DNA from: Halictus rubicundus
Lineage: Eukaryota; Arthropoda; Insecta; Hymenoptera; Halictidae
DNA: 64,000 nucleotides
Assembly: GCF_050948215.1 (NCBI RefSeq)
Contig: NC_135152.1
Location: 10,698,310-10,762,309 of the forward strand
Reading direction: 5' to 3'
A model generated the notes under the pieces. It did not search any database. It worked only from the letters and a program-made list of their open reading frames with translations, and was not told the origin of the DNA. The position numbers and the translations under genes were made by a program. Shown in pieces: positions 12,012 to 25,043 of this stretch. Within the stretch, counting starts at the first letter, position 1; the number at the start of each line of letters is the position of its first letter.

Positions 12012-14840
12012 ATCCTGTAAACGTCGAGAACGGGCTGTCCGTTCGTTCTCCCGTTTACGAACGCGAACGCGTCGCGGTTCGAAAGACAATTTAATTAATT
12101 TGGCAGTGGACGGGAACAGTTTGGGAACCTGAACGCGTTAACCGTCAGCGGGAAATAAACATGCGCTATCGAGCGCGCACTGACAAACCTCTTCCACGGC
12201 GATTACGAACAAATTGTGGGCAATCATCGAGGAATGAGGGTTCGCCTATCCGACGCGAATACATTAATAACATCATTCCTTCTTCCGCTGGATCGACGCG
12301 GGATCCCGGTGATTACCGTACGTGCCAAAATGCGGCCTACGATTAGCCAGCGAAAAAATCGCGCGTATCGACCGGCCGCCGCGTTTCCCAAGAAAGAACC
12401 GATCTGCTCCCAACTTTGGCGAACTTTCCAATTTTATTCGATGTGTTGCAGCAAGCTACAATATTTCGTTCCATCGATTATCGCTTCTACACGCTTCTAC
12501 ACACTCGCTTCTGGACACTGGATAGCTTGATTTTGCGGCTGACTACTAATCGCGTGGATTCTGAGATACAGAGACGATGTTGATTCGATAGACGTGATAG
12601 TTGAGGAGAGGAGTTCATTGAGCATCGAAGAAGTCTGATTTGAGACATTCAATTAGCTCAAAGTCTCCACAACAATACGAAAGAACCCATCGAATAGAAA
12701 TGTGTTCGCAATAAGGAAAAATGTACAAATGGTTTGGATAATTGGACAATTCTAGTGAAGATAAAGAGAAACTTAAATATTAGAAGCTAACAAAATCAGC
12801 AAAACCTTTGTATAAAATTCGTATCTAAACTCCGCAGTTCATCTAAGCAAAGTGTTTTAAGCGAAACACGAGTTGCAGAAAAGAATTCTTTTGGTTATCA
12901 AAATTGTTCCTTTCCTGTATCATTACTCGATCAGATCCATTTTGCCACGAGAAGAACAATTCTAGCGAACACCAGTTCCAGTTTCTCTAGATTTTGCTAG
13001 AAAAATAGGGTCCAAGCGTGCATGGAGATCGCGCCGGTTCGCGGCGAAAAAGGCAGGGGGGCCTTTAAATGGCAGCTACTTAGCACGCTCGGTGTGCCGG
13101 TGGTTGCGTAGCAGCGTGCGCGAAGTATTTTGATTGGCCAGATTATCGTGGAAATTTACGTTATTGCGAAACGGAACGGGCCCGCGGTGAGCGCGCGCCG
13201 ACGCGACGGAACACGACGTCTTCATCTCGCGCGAGCGCGTCCGCCGCTGCTGGCCGTTCATGTAGACAATAATTATCAGGCTACGGAGTCAGGTAGCCGT
13301 GCAGATGCAACAGTACGTCGTGCAGATGCAAATAAAGGTGATCTACAACGGTGCAATCTCACGATGGCCTGCCGTTCAGCCGCCCGGGCCCACGGACCTC
13401 GCGACAAGCCGCAGATACGGGCCCCGGAGAGAGAGAAACCCGGCCCAGAGAGGCGTCTAGATTCTATCGGGCCCCGGAAAATCACGCCGCGTGATCGTAA
13501 AAGTCCCCTGTTCCGATCCGACGTCAGTCCCGCGCCGATCTACGCGTTCCATTTCGTGCAGACGCGGTTATTTCCATCGGTGGTCAAAAGTGAAGCGAAG
13601 TATCTGAAGTTTATGGGAGTTTCTTATCGCGAGACGGTGAAAGATTTTGCTCTTGGACTTTTTTCGTACACTTTCGTCTGTTTTAGTAACGTCCACGAAT
13701 TTTTTAGGAGAAAAATGAACGTTCCACGCTGGTCTATAAATCTGATACAGTAGAGAGTCTATTTGAAGATTATCTCTAGATTAGAACGAAATATTTTAGG
13801 CCCGCTTTGCGAACTTTTTGCCATACAACCTTTCGCAATTGGACTCCTTTGCGCTTCGCCTATGCTTAGTCATGTCCATTTTTTTTGACATAATGAAGCT
13901 TGTTACGAATGATCAAGCACGTCCCTGAACCAAAAGATTAGCATCTACGTACAGTATATCCCAGCAGTTATTTACAATTTGATTGCGAAGCTCCGCGCAC
14001 ATTTACATACACGTTCGTCTATCAAATCTACCATTCTGAAACGTACCGTGCATTTCTAGCAGCTCGTCTGGATACCTCAATCGCCGGCGGGCGAAACAAA
14101 CATGCAAGCACAAAATAATGATGGAACCGTCCGAAGTTGAAGCTCTGACCTCAAGCATTCAATCCCGCTTGACCGGGCTAAATGCGACCGAATGGTTTAT
14201 GCAGATCAACAAAATATTTTTAGGCGTCTCACCGTAAAATGGGGTCAGTTTTTAGTAGAACCACACCGACAAACAAATTTATCTTCGCTCTCCCGTCAAT
14301 TACTCCCTGGTGTAGCTTCTCCGCGAATTTGAATCAAACAGAAAAGAAAAGAAAAACAAAAACATGTCACATTCGGCCTCAACCGACGCTGATCTTTCCG
14401 AGGAAATCGACTAAGCAACCACTCGTAAATTCGCATGCCACACATTATCGTTCACATTTAGTGTAAAAACTCTAGTACTGTAATTGAGTAGTAGTACTTT
14501 ATCTTGTTCCCCTCAGGGTTACAATTCCTCGCGCCGCTCTTACCCTAACCTTACTGTAACTAACCACTTCCCGTACTTTAACGAGTCTGACTCGTGATGA
14601 AGATTTTGCCACAAACGTAAACATCACGAGTGCTACTCGTGGACTGAAAATCTGCCAAATGTAACATCACCGTCAGAGTCGTGGAATGATTTACAAAGGA
14701 CTGTATCACAGGTATTTACATTTCGGCTAGTATTGCAACTGTTTTCGAGCATCACTCTGTTCTGTTTACCGCGCATTGACCCCTACCGTTTGGGCCCGGA
14801 TTTCGTCGAACTAAATGGCACGGGAAGAGGTTAAGTAACT
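12012..14840. other. Unannotated DNA, mixed AT- and GC-rich
   Basis: No supported exon. A long open frame between 13130 and 13753 on the plus strand lies in GC-rich DNA and shows no family motif, so I do not call it. A 12-base unit GTGCAGATGCAA occurs twice about 21 bases apart near 13299-13331. TTGATTGGCCAGAT near 13130 contains an inverted CCAAT box, which alone does not support a promoter. Confidence 0.4.
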
Positions 14841-14846
14841 GTTCTG

Positions 14847-14968
14847 TTAACACGTTCCGTGCCACGTGTACCACCGGTGGTACACGCAGACATACTTATT
14901 TAATGCCCAAACGTCAAATAGCCTGAAGGACAAGTCGAGCAAAAACGGCTTGGCACGGAACGTGTAAA
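14847..14968. mobile_element. TTAA-flanked miniature element, CACGTTCCGTGCCA ends
   Basis: TTAA at 14847-14850 is followed by CACGTTCCGTGCCA; the inverted match TGGCACGGAACGTG ends at 14964 and is followed by TAAA, one base off TTAA. The interior starts with the palindrome CGTGTACCACCGGTGGTACACG region. TTAA flanks with ends starting C(A/C)C are typical of piggyBac-type non-autonomous elements. It is about 114 bases without flanks and has no coding capacity. Confidence 0.75.
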
Positions 14969-14969
14969 C

Positions 14970-16290
14970 CGAGCATAAATGTTTCCCTGGATAATCCTAG
15001 TGTCCATCCAGCATCAGACAACACCGATCTCCCAAGCAAACGTTCGCAAATCCACACCTAGGTCACGGACCTAAGCAAGCGATCGCTCATATACGCGGGA
15101 CATCAATAACCCGGCAAAACCGAACCCTCCCTAAAACTCATCAGAAAATCCCCGTGTCCGTCCCGTAAAGACTTTCCCCGCCGAAACAGCTACAAATCAA
15201 TCGTGACCATCGCATTCCTATCTAACAACATCCTCCTAAACAAACCATCGATAACGAATCTCTCGAGCGGGTAGATAGACAAAAAAGCCGGCAGCACGCG
15301 CCCATAGGATTCCCACATGGACGTGGAACGCACACGACGGGAGAAAGCTCGAGAGAAAGGGAGAGAGAGAGAGGAGTATAGCGGCGGCATCCGCCAATAA
15401 TTCGATAACCCGATGAAAAATGCGTAGTGACACCGGTACTTCGTTACACGGCCGACCAGTCATACCAGTCTTGACCCGTGGAACCGCATCGGAACCTTTC
15501 CCAGCGCGGCGTCGGGTCGCGGGGAAACGTTAACGTTACCTTCCTCAACGTCTCTCCGCATCGACGAAACGATTTGCAGCGGTCTCCTCCCCCGCCAGGT
15601 CTGTTTCCCCCCGCCACCTGTGTCCCCTGCCCCCCCCCCTCGATCCTCCCCTCGTTATCGATCTCGTAACGCGTCCCCGTGGAACACGGGGGTCGTGGCA
15701 GGAAGACGACGCACGCGTCGTGTTCCCGTAATGATAGAGCACCGTTCCGCCGCGATAAAAGTGTCAATTCCGGAGAGCCGAGCCCCGGCCAACTTCTACA
15801 GCTGCTGGCTGGCCGACTTAAGCCCCCTATACACCACGAAACCCGTTGCAACCTCTTCTAGGTTCCGCGGGACGTCGGAAGATCGCGTCGATCTGTCCCT
15901 AGCTACCAAAAAACTGCGGCCCCCTGAAGGTGTTGAATTACCCTATTTTAACTACTTAATAAAGTCCTGTACACTGGAAAGAAGTGGACAAACAAGGGAC
16001 AGTTAACCCAGAAAAACGTATTTCCTGGATCGAAGCGAGTCGCTTCCGGACTGGACAAGTTGCAACAAGTATGGCGAAACCTAGGACCCCATGCGTTCAT
16101 CGCAGCATGTTTCGCCGTGTACAGGGGGAGGGGGACTTTATCATGGGGGTACCAGGATAGGGGGGCACGAATCCGAAGACATCGACGCGCGAAGAAAGCC
16201 CCCTACGTTGGATACCGTGGCTACGTAGCTGAAAACGGATACGTAATCAGGCGTAATTAGCCTGTTGTGCCGCGGTAAAAGGCCGCGTCC
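14970..16290. other. GC-rich stretch without a supported gene
   Basis: Contains GA-rich (15350-15375) and C-rich (15600-15650) tracts. Open frames on both strands overlap between 15440 and 15850, but all are compositional (Pro/Arg/Gly-rich) and show neither domain motifs nor a convincing pair of splice sites. Confidence 0.4.
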
Positions 16291-16298
16291 CCCGGGTA

Positions 16299-16330
<32 letters not shown>

Positions 16331-16333
16331 GGA
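16299..16333. repeat. (TG)n then (GA)n compound microsatellite
   Basis: A TG dinucleotide tract runs into a short GA tract. Confidence 0.93.
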
Positions 16334-16809
16334 AAGGGGAATAGGTGAGTGACCCTTCGCCTCGGGCGCGGTTCACCGTGGGGTCTTCGGCAGGGGTCGA
16401 AAGGGGACTTCTACTACGGTCGTCGTCTCTTCGTCTTTTTCCGTCCGCCTCGCTTTAGGTGCGTGTACCTTTCTAGCTTCGGGATTCTATCCCTCTTCCC
16501 TGCCAGGTGTCTTTGTCCCCTTCTATCGCGAGGCGATATATCTTTCTTGCGTTTTCTCTGGCCGCCCGGGGGCAACGGCCCCTCGGCCGACCAGCCAACC
16601 ATCGCGCATCAACCGCCGATGCTTTTCCGTTGATACTAATTACGCGGCGCGGCTAATTCGCGCGGTTTTTATTCGCACATCTACCATTGTGACCGCCGGG
16701 ACTCCTCGGCTTAACCCTTTCCGCGTCTACTCTGCGAGTACCTGCGGACTGGCGGGCTACTGAGTGCTCAAAATCTGTGGTGCGTGTGAAAAGTTCGATC
16801 TACGAATTG

Positions 16810-17055
16810 TTAACCCTCAGCACTCGAACGGCGACTGTAAGGCGCCACTAAAAATTGCTGTATCATTATTCAAAGTATTTTTTACATTATTAAATTCGTT
16901 TGTATTTAATAAATTACTACACACTTCAGTATTGTACGAGTAAATTGCATTATTCTCGTATGTATAACATGAAAAAATATATATATATAAAAAGGAAATA
17001 TTCGGAAGAAATGTTTCGTTTTAGAGATAAAGTAGCTTCGAGTGCAAAGGGTTAA
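16810..17055. mobile_element. TTAA-flanked miniature element, CCCTCAGCACTCGAA ends
   Basis: TTAA at 16810-16813 precedes CCCTCAGCACTCGAA, and TTCGAGTGCAAAGGG precedes TTAA at 17052-17055. The arms match over about 15 bases with two or three differences. The 238-base interior is AT-rich and contains an (AT)n stretch near 16980. The CCC start and exact TTAA duplication fit a piggyBac-type non-autonomous element. Confidence 0.85.
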
Positions 17056-17138
17056 ATTTATTTGATTTTCAATACGTTCTATAATAGTTTTGACGCTGTA
17101 GGTGTAAGATTCTAAAAAATTGAGTTCTTACATCCTTC

Positions 17139-17359
17139 TTAACCCATTTGCATCATTCATGGTCACTATTATTCGTTAGCTGAAAAATAGAAATGGAGGG
17201 TGCTGCTGGAGATGAAAGTAGTAATTCTGATTTTTTCTTATAGCGCTGAAATATGAAGTTCTTTTGCTTGCAGTCATTTTTGTACTTAAATATAATAAAG
17301 AAAAAAGTTTGGTGATGAAGGCCTTCTTTTCATATTTCCTTCTGATGCAAATGGGTTAA
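17139..17359. mobile_element. TTAA-flanked miniature element, CCCATTTGCATCA ends
   Basis: TTAA at 17139-17142 is followed by CCCATTTGCATCA; the inverted TGATGCAAATGGG is followed by TTAA at 17356-17359. The interior is 213 bases and non-coding. It lies only 84 bases from the previous TTAA element but has different terminal repeats, so the two are separate families or deep branches of one. Confidence 0.85.
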
Positions 17360-20300
17360 ACGAACTGTTTTCTAGGTACGATATATGAATCTCGAAACAA
17401 AATTGCAAGGCTGAACAAAATTGGTAATTACATAGTACCCGAAACATCCATAACAACAAATTCTGCGCGCTCGAACGTTCACTACCGGCCATAGCTAATT
17501 CGATAATCACGTCGCGAGGTAGACACGGTCGAAATTTACGAAAATTCCACACGGAGTAGATCATTAATAAACATCCAGGCTGTAATATACTGTAATCGTA
17601 TTCTACATAGTTTACGGGTTTCCCCGTGAACGTTTATTAGCCCCGCGTGACCTTTCTTCCTTTTCAGCCTGGCGAGGGTCGTCCACAGTCACCTCCTCGG
17701 GAGGCTAGGAGAGCCCGGAAATTTTTCGACGATCGATCGCGGAAACTGCTTCATAGGTGGTCGATGCGAATTATCACGCGGCCAATGACCGGTGTGTGAT
17801 CACTTCTGCACGCGATCCCCGGGAATTCAATGATTCGATTCATCGTATTCGTGCATTATCTACTCGCGACTCGGCGTGCTTCAATCGGGCCGGAGGATTC
17901 GTAGATTATTTTTCCGATAAAATGCAACGGTAGATGAATTTTTGATAAATACGTGCGGCACGTTCGACGCGCCGAGTTTCGAAACGCTCGATGCTCGATC
18001 GCTCGATGTTCGACACGGTCGACGAAGCGAATAGGAACGAAGAGAGGCAAGCGATATTACGTTTTACTGTTGGCCAGCCACGACAAGCGTAAATTAATTT
18101 TACAACGTTCCACCGTGTTAGAGGCTGTCTCGAGGAGAAGCGCCGATACCGAGCGCATCGCGAAAGCACGATTAATGGCAGGACTGTATTCGGTTGCCGC
18201 GCGATGCTGATCCAACGGTTTTATTGTTTAATTCACAGGTGCGATTAGCTGGAGAACCTTTCGATAGTATCCACAAATAAAATAAATAACGGAAATTGTT
18301 CGCCGTTTTCCTTGGTCTTTATCACGGCTACGTGGCAATCTGAAAAACGTAATCTTTAGGAACTTTTTCTGAGAAAAGGAAAAGACTTCCTGTTCGAACG
18401 ACCATGCTATCTAAGAGTAAATGTATTGAACGACACGTGTTAATTTTTACGCTACAAAATATTCACAAATGTCTCGGTAACAGCCTCTTTCTTAGACGAT
18501 GTCACGCTCACCGGTGAGCACAATTATTAATGATTTTCCTGTAAAAACATTACTACAGGTTGTGCAATATATATACTTACAAACAAGGCAGTCGTTAGAA
18601 CAAATGGGTCCATTAGTTTTTCACGAAAAAATTTCTAAAAATCACGGTTCCCCATATTGTCGACAGGACTTTTTAAACCGAGTTCAAAAACGTCAAACAT
18701 TATTTTCAATATTATATTATATTATATTATGGAAAGTTCTTTAGTTACCAGTGTCATAGAAAATGATCTTTCCATTTTCAAAATTCCGGCTAATTTCCGA
18801 AGGAATTCCAAAGCTGCGGAGCGCAACGTTAAACAATTGTAACAGCCGCAGGCAGTATTTTCTTCCCGTAGCACTCAATTTATGCACGAGACTGCAGCTC
18901 CAGCTCTTCGCTACGCGCTCACGACGCGATTCCCGCCCTCCGTGTTTCCACTTTTACGCCTCGCAATAAATTACATCCTCGCCGAAGTGCGTTCGGTCCG
19001 CTCGCCGCGATTTTATTCTCTTGTTTCGTTTCTTTTTTTTTCTCTCTCTCCCAGCCGGGGACCGTCGCGGTCGTTTTGCCCACTGAAAATTAGAGTCCGC
19101 GACGGGTAGGCCAGTAAATCTGCTGCCTAAGAATTACGGGGGAAACCGCGTCCCACTGCCGAAACAGGCTCGGCGTTTACTCGTTATACAGGATGTCCCG
19201 TAATGAGAAGTACAACCGAACGACAATTATGCGGACAAGCCCGAAAACGCGCTGCGAGTCTCTCTTGTTAACCTTTCGTTCCCTAATTGATCGAAATCGG
19301 TTCCCACCTGTTAGCTCACCGACTTTCGATAATGCTCGATACTTTTTTAAAGTATTTGCAGCATTTGTCAAACTATAAAATTCAAAAATGTTACATTTAA
19401 CGTGAGTTGTGTAACAGCGAAAATCGAGTACGAGCGCTATTGAAAGAATTTTTCCTGCATTGGAACGATACTAAAAATGACAATGAAGGTGAACAACTAA
19501 AAACTGTACTATTGGAACAAAAAGCCATTTAGAGGCGGCTGTCTTTCGAAGCTTAATTACGACGAAAAGCAGCGTTTCTTCCCACATTAATGTAAAATAG
19601 GTTACGAATTTATCTCTGGAAGTTTGCTGGCTGAACAGCGACGATACGATCGAGAAATCGCGTTAGATCAACGGTCCATTGTAATTTGGTGGGCCAGGCG
19701 GAATGTATTAGTGTCAATTAAGTGATAATAAGTTCGCAGCACCTTTTTCTTCCACGTTCCCGAACGGTGCCCCGGCTTTAATGACGCTGCATCCTGCTAC
19801 TTGATCGTCGCATCTTGGCTAGTTCATTAGTCACGATTGCTCAATAACAACGGGAGCGGAATTGTTACACCGCCTCGCCGGTGAACTTATAAATCACATG
19901 ATCCACGACGTGATAAAGCGTAATGATCCCGCGGGAGAGTGGATTCGCGCTAATTCGAGGGACTTGCCTCGCGGGTCAGAGCAATCGCCTTCTATAATGC
20001 CCCCATGGACCGGCACGCTGGATGACTTGATGCGCCACCCTGCGATTAATACCGGATATTCTTGAATATAATAATAATGATGATTTCATTGCGTAATTTA
20101 CTGCGACAGCATCGGCGGAATAATGAAGTGTGCACGCCGCATGTTTCCAGTCTTCTTGTTGCAATTAATTTCCTCCAGGAGTCAATCCAGTGACCCCGAT
20201 ATACATAAATATGCATTACAAACAGGTAGTACAACGCAGCAGGATTGTTAGAATTAAAAACGTTTTTGCTCGTGTTTTTCTTTAAAGTTCGTCGATTCTG

Positions 20301-21425
20301 ATTTAATCGGTTCTGACAAATAATTTTACAACAACTGGAAAAAACTAGTCTATACGAAAATAATTATTATGTATACTTTATTCGCTGTATTTTGTATGCG
20401 TTTTCTAATCACTTACGTGTAACAACAAGCAGTACGATGTTTTCAGAAACTGTACGATTCTAGTAATTCGTTAATAAATGAATTGATAAACTGTCTGAAA
20501 TCCTTCTATTTTTCAAAATGTTCCAGCGTCAAAAATGCTTTTACTAATTAATAGACTTCTGCTCCTTGGAAAGTAAATTAAGAAACCATTTCTCAATCAC
20601 GAAGTGATATTTCAACTTAAAAATTGTAAAACAGAAAGAAGAGTAGAAAGAAGAACGCTTTTGAGAGAAAAGTGGAGGAGTTGAAAAGCCGTCCGAATGC
20701 AAGAGCGCTGGCTGGGACCTCCATGGGATCTCATAGCCCCGTGGGAAGTGCACGCACCCCATAAAGAGAGTACGTCGCCCGGGCCGGTAATCACGCGGTC
20801 CTCGTAATGATAACTATCTGACGTAATTGTGAATTCGTCACGGCGCCGATAAAGGTTATTCGCGAGTCATTATTCCGATTTCCCATTAGCCGCGCGCCTA
20901 ACTATCGGCGCATCTATACTTTGTGTCGCGGCGCGGCTCGATGCAGCTCGGCGCGGCTCGCCGCGGTGGTGCATCTCTCGGGCTGCAGCTGCGCGCACGA
21001 CGGAAGAGGAAACGATTAATTTGCAAGAATTAGCCCGCAGTTTCGTACCTACCTCGACGACGCTAATCGTGCTTACTTCAAACACCGGCGTGCGGCTTGC
21101 GCGCTCAACAACTTAATGCGACCATCGATTTCCTCCACTGTTTACAAATCTTTCTCCGTATCCGTTGTGCATCCATCACCGGCTGCACTTTCTCGTTCGT
21201 TTTCTTGCGACCCGAGCATCAATCAACAAACGATTTCGCGGTTCAAACACTATTCATCACTGGACAGAGCAACTTTGCCCATCGGTCCAAGCATTCGTCT
21301 CATTAAGCTTCTAAACCTTTCATTATTTTTCTGTCAAACTCGCGACAACACATTTGCGAGATTTTTCTGATTGAAATGACTCCAAACACTACGCGCTTCG
21401 GCCCAAATTTACTTGTTTAATCCGC
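17360..21425. other. Long gene-free stretch
   Basis: No supported gene. A perfect 14-base palindrome GCTCACCGGTGAGC lies at 18506-18519. TACAGGATGTCCC near 19190 resembles the end of the foldback family at 46852-47203. A short ATATT/ATATTATATT repeat sits near 18710-18730. The DNA between 20770 and 21090 is CpG-rich. Nothing else stands out. Confidence 0.4.
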
Positions 21426-21428
21426 GAT

Positions 21429-21574
21429 ATAGTGGAACCTCTATCATCCGAACCGATAACTGAATCCTACATTTTGCGAACGCTTTACAACACGATACAA
21501 ATTACTAAAAATTTACTCTCGTAGCTAGGTTTACTTAGGAACTAATGAGTTCGGATAACAGAGGTTTTACAATA
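21429..21574. mobile_element. pogo/Tigger-like miniature element
   Basis: The left end TAGTGGAACCTCTATCATCC continues into GAAC, and the right end carries GTTCGGATAACAGAGGTTTT, the imperfect inverse. The GGAACCTC...TATCCGAAC terminal pattern is that of pogo-type (Tc1/mariner superfamily) elements. It is about 145 bases and non-coding. The flanking similarity to 1849-1955 extends beyond its right end. Confidence 0.65.
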
Positions 21575-21575
21575 C

Positions 21576-23770
21576 CATGGATTACAGGAATAAATACGAT
21601 CGAAACTGTGACGTGTTTGGTGTCATATAGATCACAAAAATGTGACGAACACGTCCCGAAAGTTTTCAAAGGAAAGTAAGCAAAACCAAAGCAGTACTGT
21701 CATGAAACAGCCGATTTTTAAGCAAAATAAAAATTCCATGAACGGGAACAGCTTTCTTCGGTAATTTTGATAAGCCGGGACCAAAACAGTAAAGTTTTTA
21801 CATTCTTTTGACTTGTCTTCTGCATCAAATTGTACCGGCTCAGTTTTCACCGCAAGCTCACAAAATCTAATTATCATTGTTTGCCTCCTTTCGAGAAGAG
21901 ATCGAAGAAGGTCCGTGTGCGAGTGTCACTTTGGTCCCGAGGTTTCGCCGCGTTTTTAATGAAGAGCAAAGGGTTAATAAGCGAAGGGGGCAACTACTGG
22001 TGGGAGGAGCGTGGTCACGAACCAGGGACACCAACGTAACGTCGGTAAACATCGATCAGGAGTGCGCCGGTGCCCGTTGCCGGATTCCCATAGCAGTCAG
22101 CTTGGTGTAGTGTTAATCGTCCTGGCTGTTCGCCGGGGCGATAAGGTGGAATAGGAAGGATACGGTGCCGGTCTAGGTAACGAGGGGTCCGTGATCCTGG
22201 CGGAGAGTGGTAGGAGGGAACATCTATGGGAAACTGAGGATCGTGGCCGTATGTAGATGGCCACGGGAGGCGTTAAAAGGCCGTGGTACCTGGCCACGCC
22301 GCGAGGGTCGCGCACGAAGAAGGTGGTCTATTAGTTCTGTAACCTTCGGAGAGCAGTCGAGAGGAAGGCGCACCATATCTGCGATCACCGTCGATAAGAT
22401 ACGAGACGTAACAGGAAGTCCGTGTGCTATTCTCACCCGAATACAAGCGTTTCGTTTTAGTAGCCCCTTACCGGTCGCGCGCCGCTACGGCCTGTCCGAC
22501 AACGAGTCGACATTAAATTCCAACCAGACAAAAGTTCCCCGATACCCCCACACGGAAAAAGGACATTCCGCGGAGAGCAGGATGTGATATTCTATTCTGA
22601 GTGACGGCCACGGGTCATGGCCACTGTCCATGCTATTTTATTCCCTTCAGATTCACCGGCAACAAATTCCCACCTGATTTCTGGACTCTTGTGTTAGCTT
22701 CTTGGGCAAATGCAATAATTAGGCTGTGGATTGTATGCATTTATGAAGCACACCTTTGACCTACTATAATTAAGCGGCTCCTCTTCAATCTTCACTTGAT
22801 CATCGAGAGGCAATAGTGGTTTTATTATTAGATCTGTGAAATTGAAGACAGCAGAGCGTTTCTCTTCAGGTTCTTTTCTGTTCCAGTCTCGTAGTCAACG
22901 ATTGACCGTCTGTCTTGGTTTATATTTATTCTGGCTTTACCGTTTGACAGATAATTGAACACTTATATAACTCTTTGGTCATTTCCAACCGACATGAATT
23001 CTATGGTGTATAATTTTCATGTATAATTAGTTCCTGATAGGTATACCCTTCAAACTGCAATGTTTATTTTCTTCTAAATCGGCTATCATTCATGGCCAAT
23101 TCGAACATATTCATGGTCAAACCATTAAATAATATAAGTTGTCAAGAATGGCCACGAAGACCTCTAACATCGTCTGAAATGACAAGATCATTTCTTTTAT
23201 TTTCCAGTTAGTATACCGTTTCAATTTAGCTTTGCAAGATTTGACAATTGCGCGCACGCCGCTCGGAAATTGTTATAATAGGAGACGACCAAGTACAAAA
23301 AGCTTTGAAGGGCCGGTTGCCAAAACCGTGAGCCAAAAACGGTCGGTAAACTATGTCCTAGAGTGACACTTCTCAGCACGAGATAGAGCGAGTGTGATCG
23401 CGTTGTTTGGCACCGTTCGGCCAGATTCTTGCGAACCCCTGTGGCACACGATTGTTCTGTTCAATCTGCAAACATATTAAACACCATCCTGTTCCTGTTC
23501 CCAACACGGTTACACATGTTACTCTGTCTTTTTTCACTTTCCGAGCCATTCTTCTATCTTTCCATTCTTACGCAAGCAACAGAGACCAAGTGACCGGCAA
23601 GCGTTCAAGAGTTTACCTCCTGGAATATCAGCGGCAGTAATTCATTAGTAATACTAGGTGAATAAATCACGGTTGACAAATATATTCAATGAAAAACAGT
23701 CTTGTACGGGTCAGAGCAGGCTTTAAAGAAACAAACCAGAATATATATATATACTCACAAAATGATAGCG
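21576..23770. other. Unannotated DNA
   Basis: Includes a repeat tail shared with 1849-1955 (to about 21655) and a GC-rich segment at 22030-22600 with no supported frame. An isolated hAT-type end (TTAGGCTGTGGATTGTATGC, near 22716) has no partner that I can find. No exon was found. Confidence 0.4.
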
Positions 23771-23774
23771 ATAA

Positions 23775-24015
23775 CGAAGACAGCGATGAAGAGAATAGAT
23801 GTCTTCGTTAATCCACAGGAAAGAAAGAAAGAAATATAGATGCATGCTAAACATAAGAATAAATGTAATTAGCTTACACAGTTCATGACAAAGAAACAAC
23901 GCTAACGATAACAAACACGCAATTATGCAAACTGTTTGTAATGGCAATCAACGTCCCCATTAATCCACAGGAAAAAAAAGAAATTGATGTATGTACAACT
24001 GCAAAAGTAGAGGAT
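23775..24015. repeat. Diverged tandem duplication, about 153-base period
   Basis: TTAATCCACAGGA followed by an A/G-rich tract occurs near 23808 and again near 23961. Upstream of each copy there is a similar GCGATAACGAAGAC / ACGATAACAAACAC segment. This indicates two old units in tandem. Similarity outside these blocks is weak. Confidence 0.4.
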
Positions 24016-24389
24016 AAAAGTAAACATCCTAAGCCTGACAACAATCACAATGATACAAACCTTAGACGGTGGCGGAGCCTGGGTCGATTTTGACCCAAAA
24101 AATCAAATTCCACTGCTCAGTTGCAGTCAAATAATTCGAAGTGTCATTCCGTTCTATCGGAAGCAATAAAAAGACGCGTGTCTAGAGAAGGTTAGAAAAT
24201 GTCGAAATTTCCAAAAGCACGGAAAGTAGAAAGTAGAAAGTACTACCATCCAAATAGTACAAAATCGTCGCCACAAGTTCAGTTCACGGCCGACGATCAC
24301 GAGCTTCCAGAAGCAGCCCGACCTCGCGACCGCCGTTGAATCCAATTCGCATTCGGCGCATCCTCGAGGAAACTGCAGTCGTAGCTGCA

Positions 24390-24406
24390 CCCCCCCCCCC
24401 CCCCCC
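24390..24406. repeat. Poly-C tract
   Basis: A run of about 17 C residues; length in an assembly is often unreliable. Confidence 0.9.
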
Positions 24407-25043
24407 ACCCGTCGCCACTATGACGAGTTCTCGAACGACCTCGGATCATCGTCGACGATAAGATCCGACGCGACGATAAGCCGCCGGGCTTTATAAGGTG
24501 TTCCATCGTGAAGCGCGTGCGTGTACTCGCGGTCGCATACTCGCGGATTCGACGGTCGTGGTGGCATTAGCTTTGATGCAATTGAATGCAACGGGGACCG
24601 GCGAGAGAGGCCAAGTTCCGGTTCGGAGACGACCAGCTTCGTCCCGTGCCACCGCGCCGCGCAGATCGAAGGATTATATACCTTCGTCGAACAGTATCCC
24701 CGGTGTCTGAATAATGTTAATGTCGTCCGAGCTGAAGATGTCCGTCCGCGAGACAAGTTTGAGGAAACCCCCCCGGGGAAGATAAGAGCGGCATTTCACT
24801 CGACGAACCGCGTGCTTTCCCTGTCGGTTCCCATTATCCGCCATCGATCCGTACAACGCGGACGTCGCATTTCCACCCGGACCTCGATTTCAATCCTATC
24901 GAGGCCTCTGATCGGAGACCTCGCTGGCTGCGATTCAATCTGAAAGCGCGCGGAGACAAATCGCCGGACGATGCGGCTTCCAGGTATCCTCTTCTTCGCC
25001 AAGTGTCAGTTTTTCTGGACGGATAGAGAAGCTACGAGGCGTG

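Noticed and set aside
13130..13753. 207-codon plus-strand frame
   Set aside because: No family motif, no codon pattern that stands out, and a promoter-like or GC-rich context explains the lack of stops.
18506..18519. 14-base perfect palindrome GCTCACCGGTGAGC
   Set aside because: A single short palindrome is not enough to call a binding site or element end.
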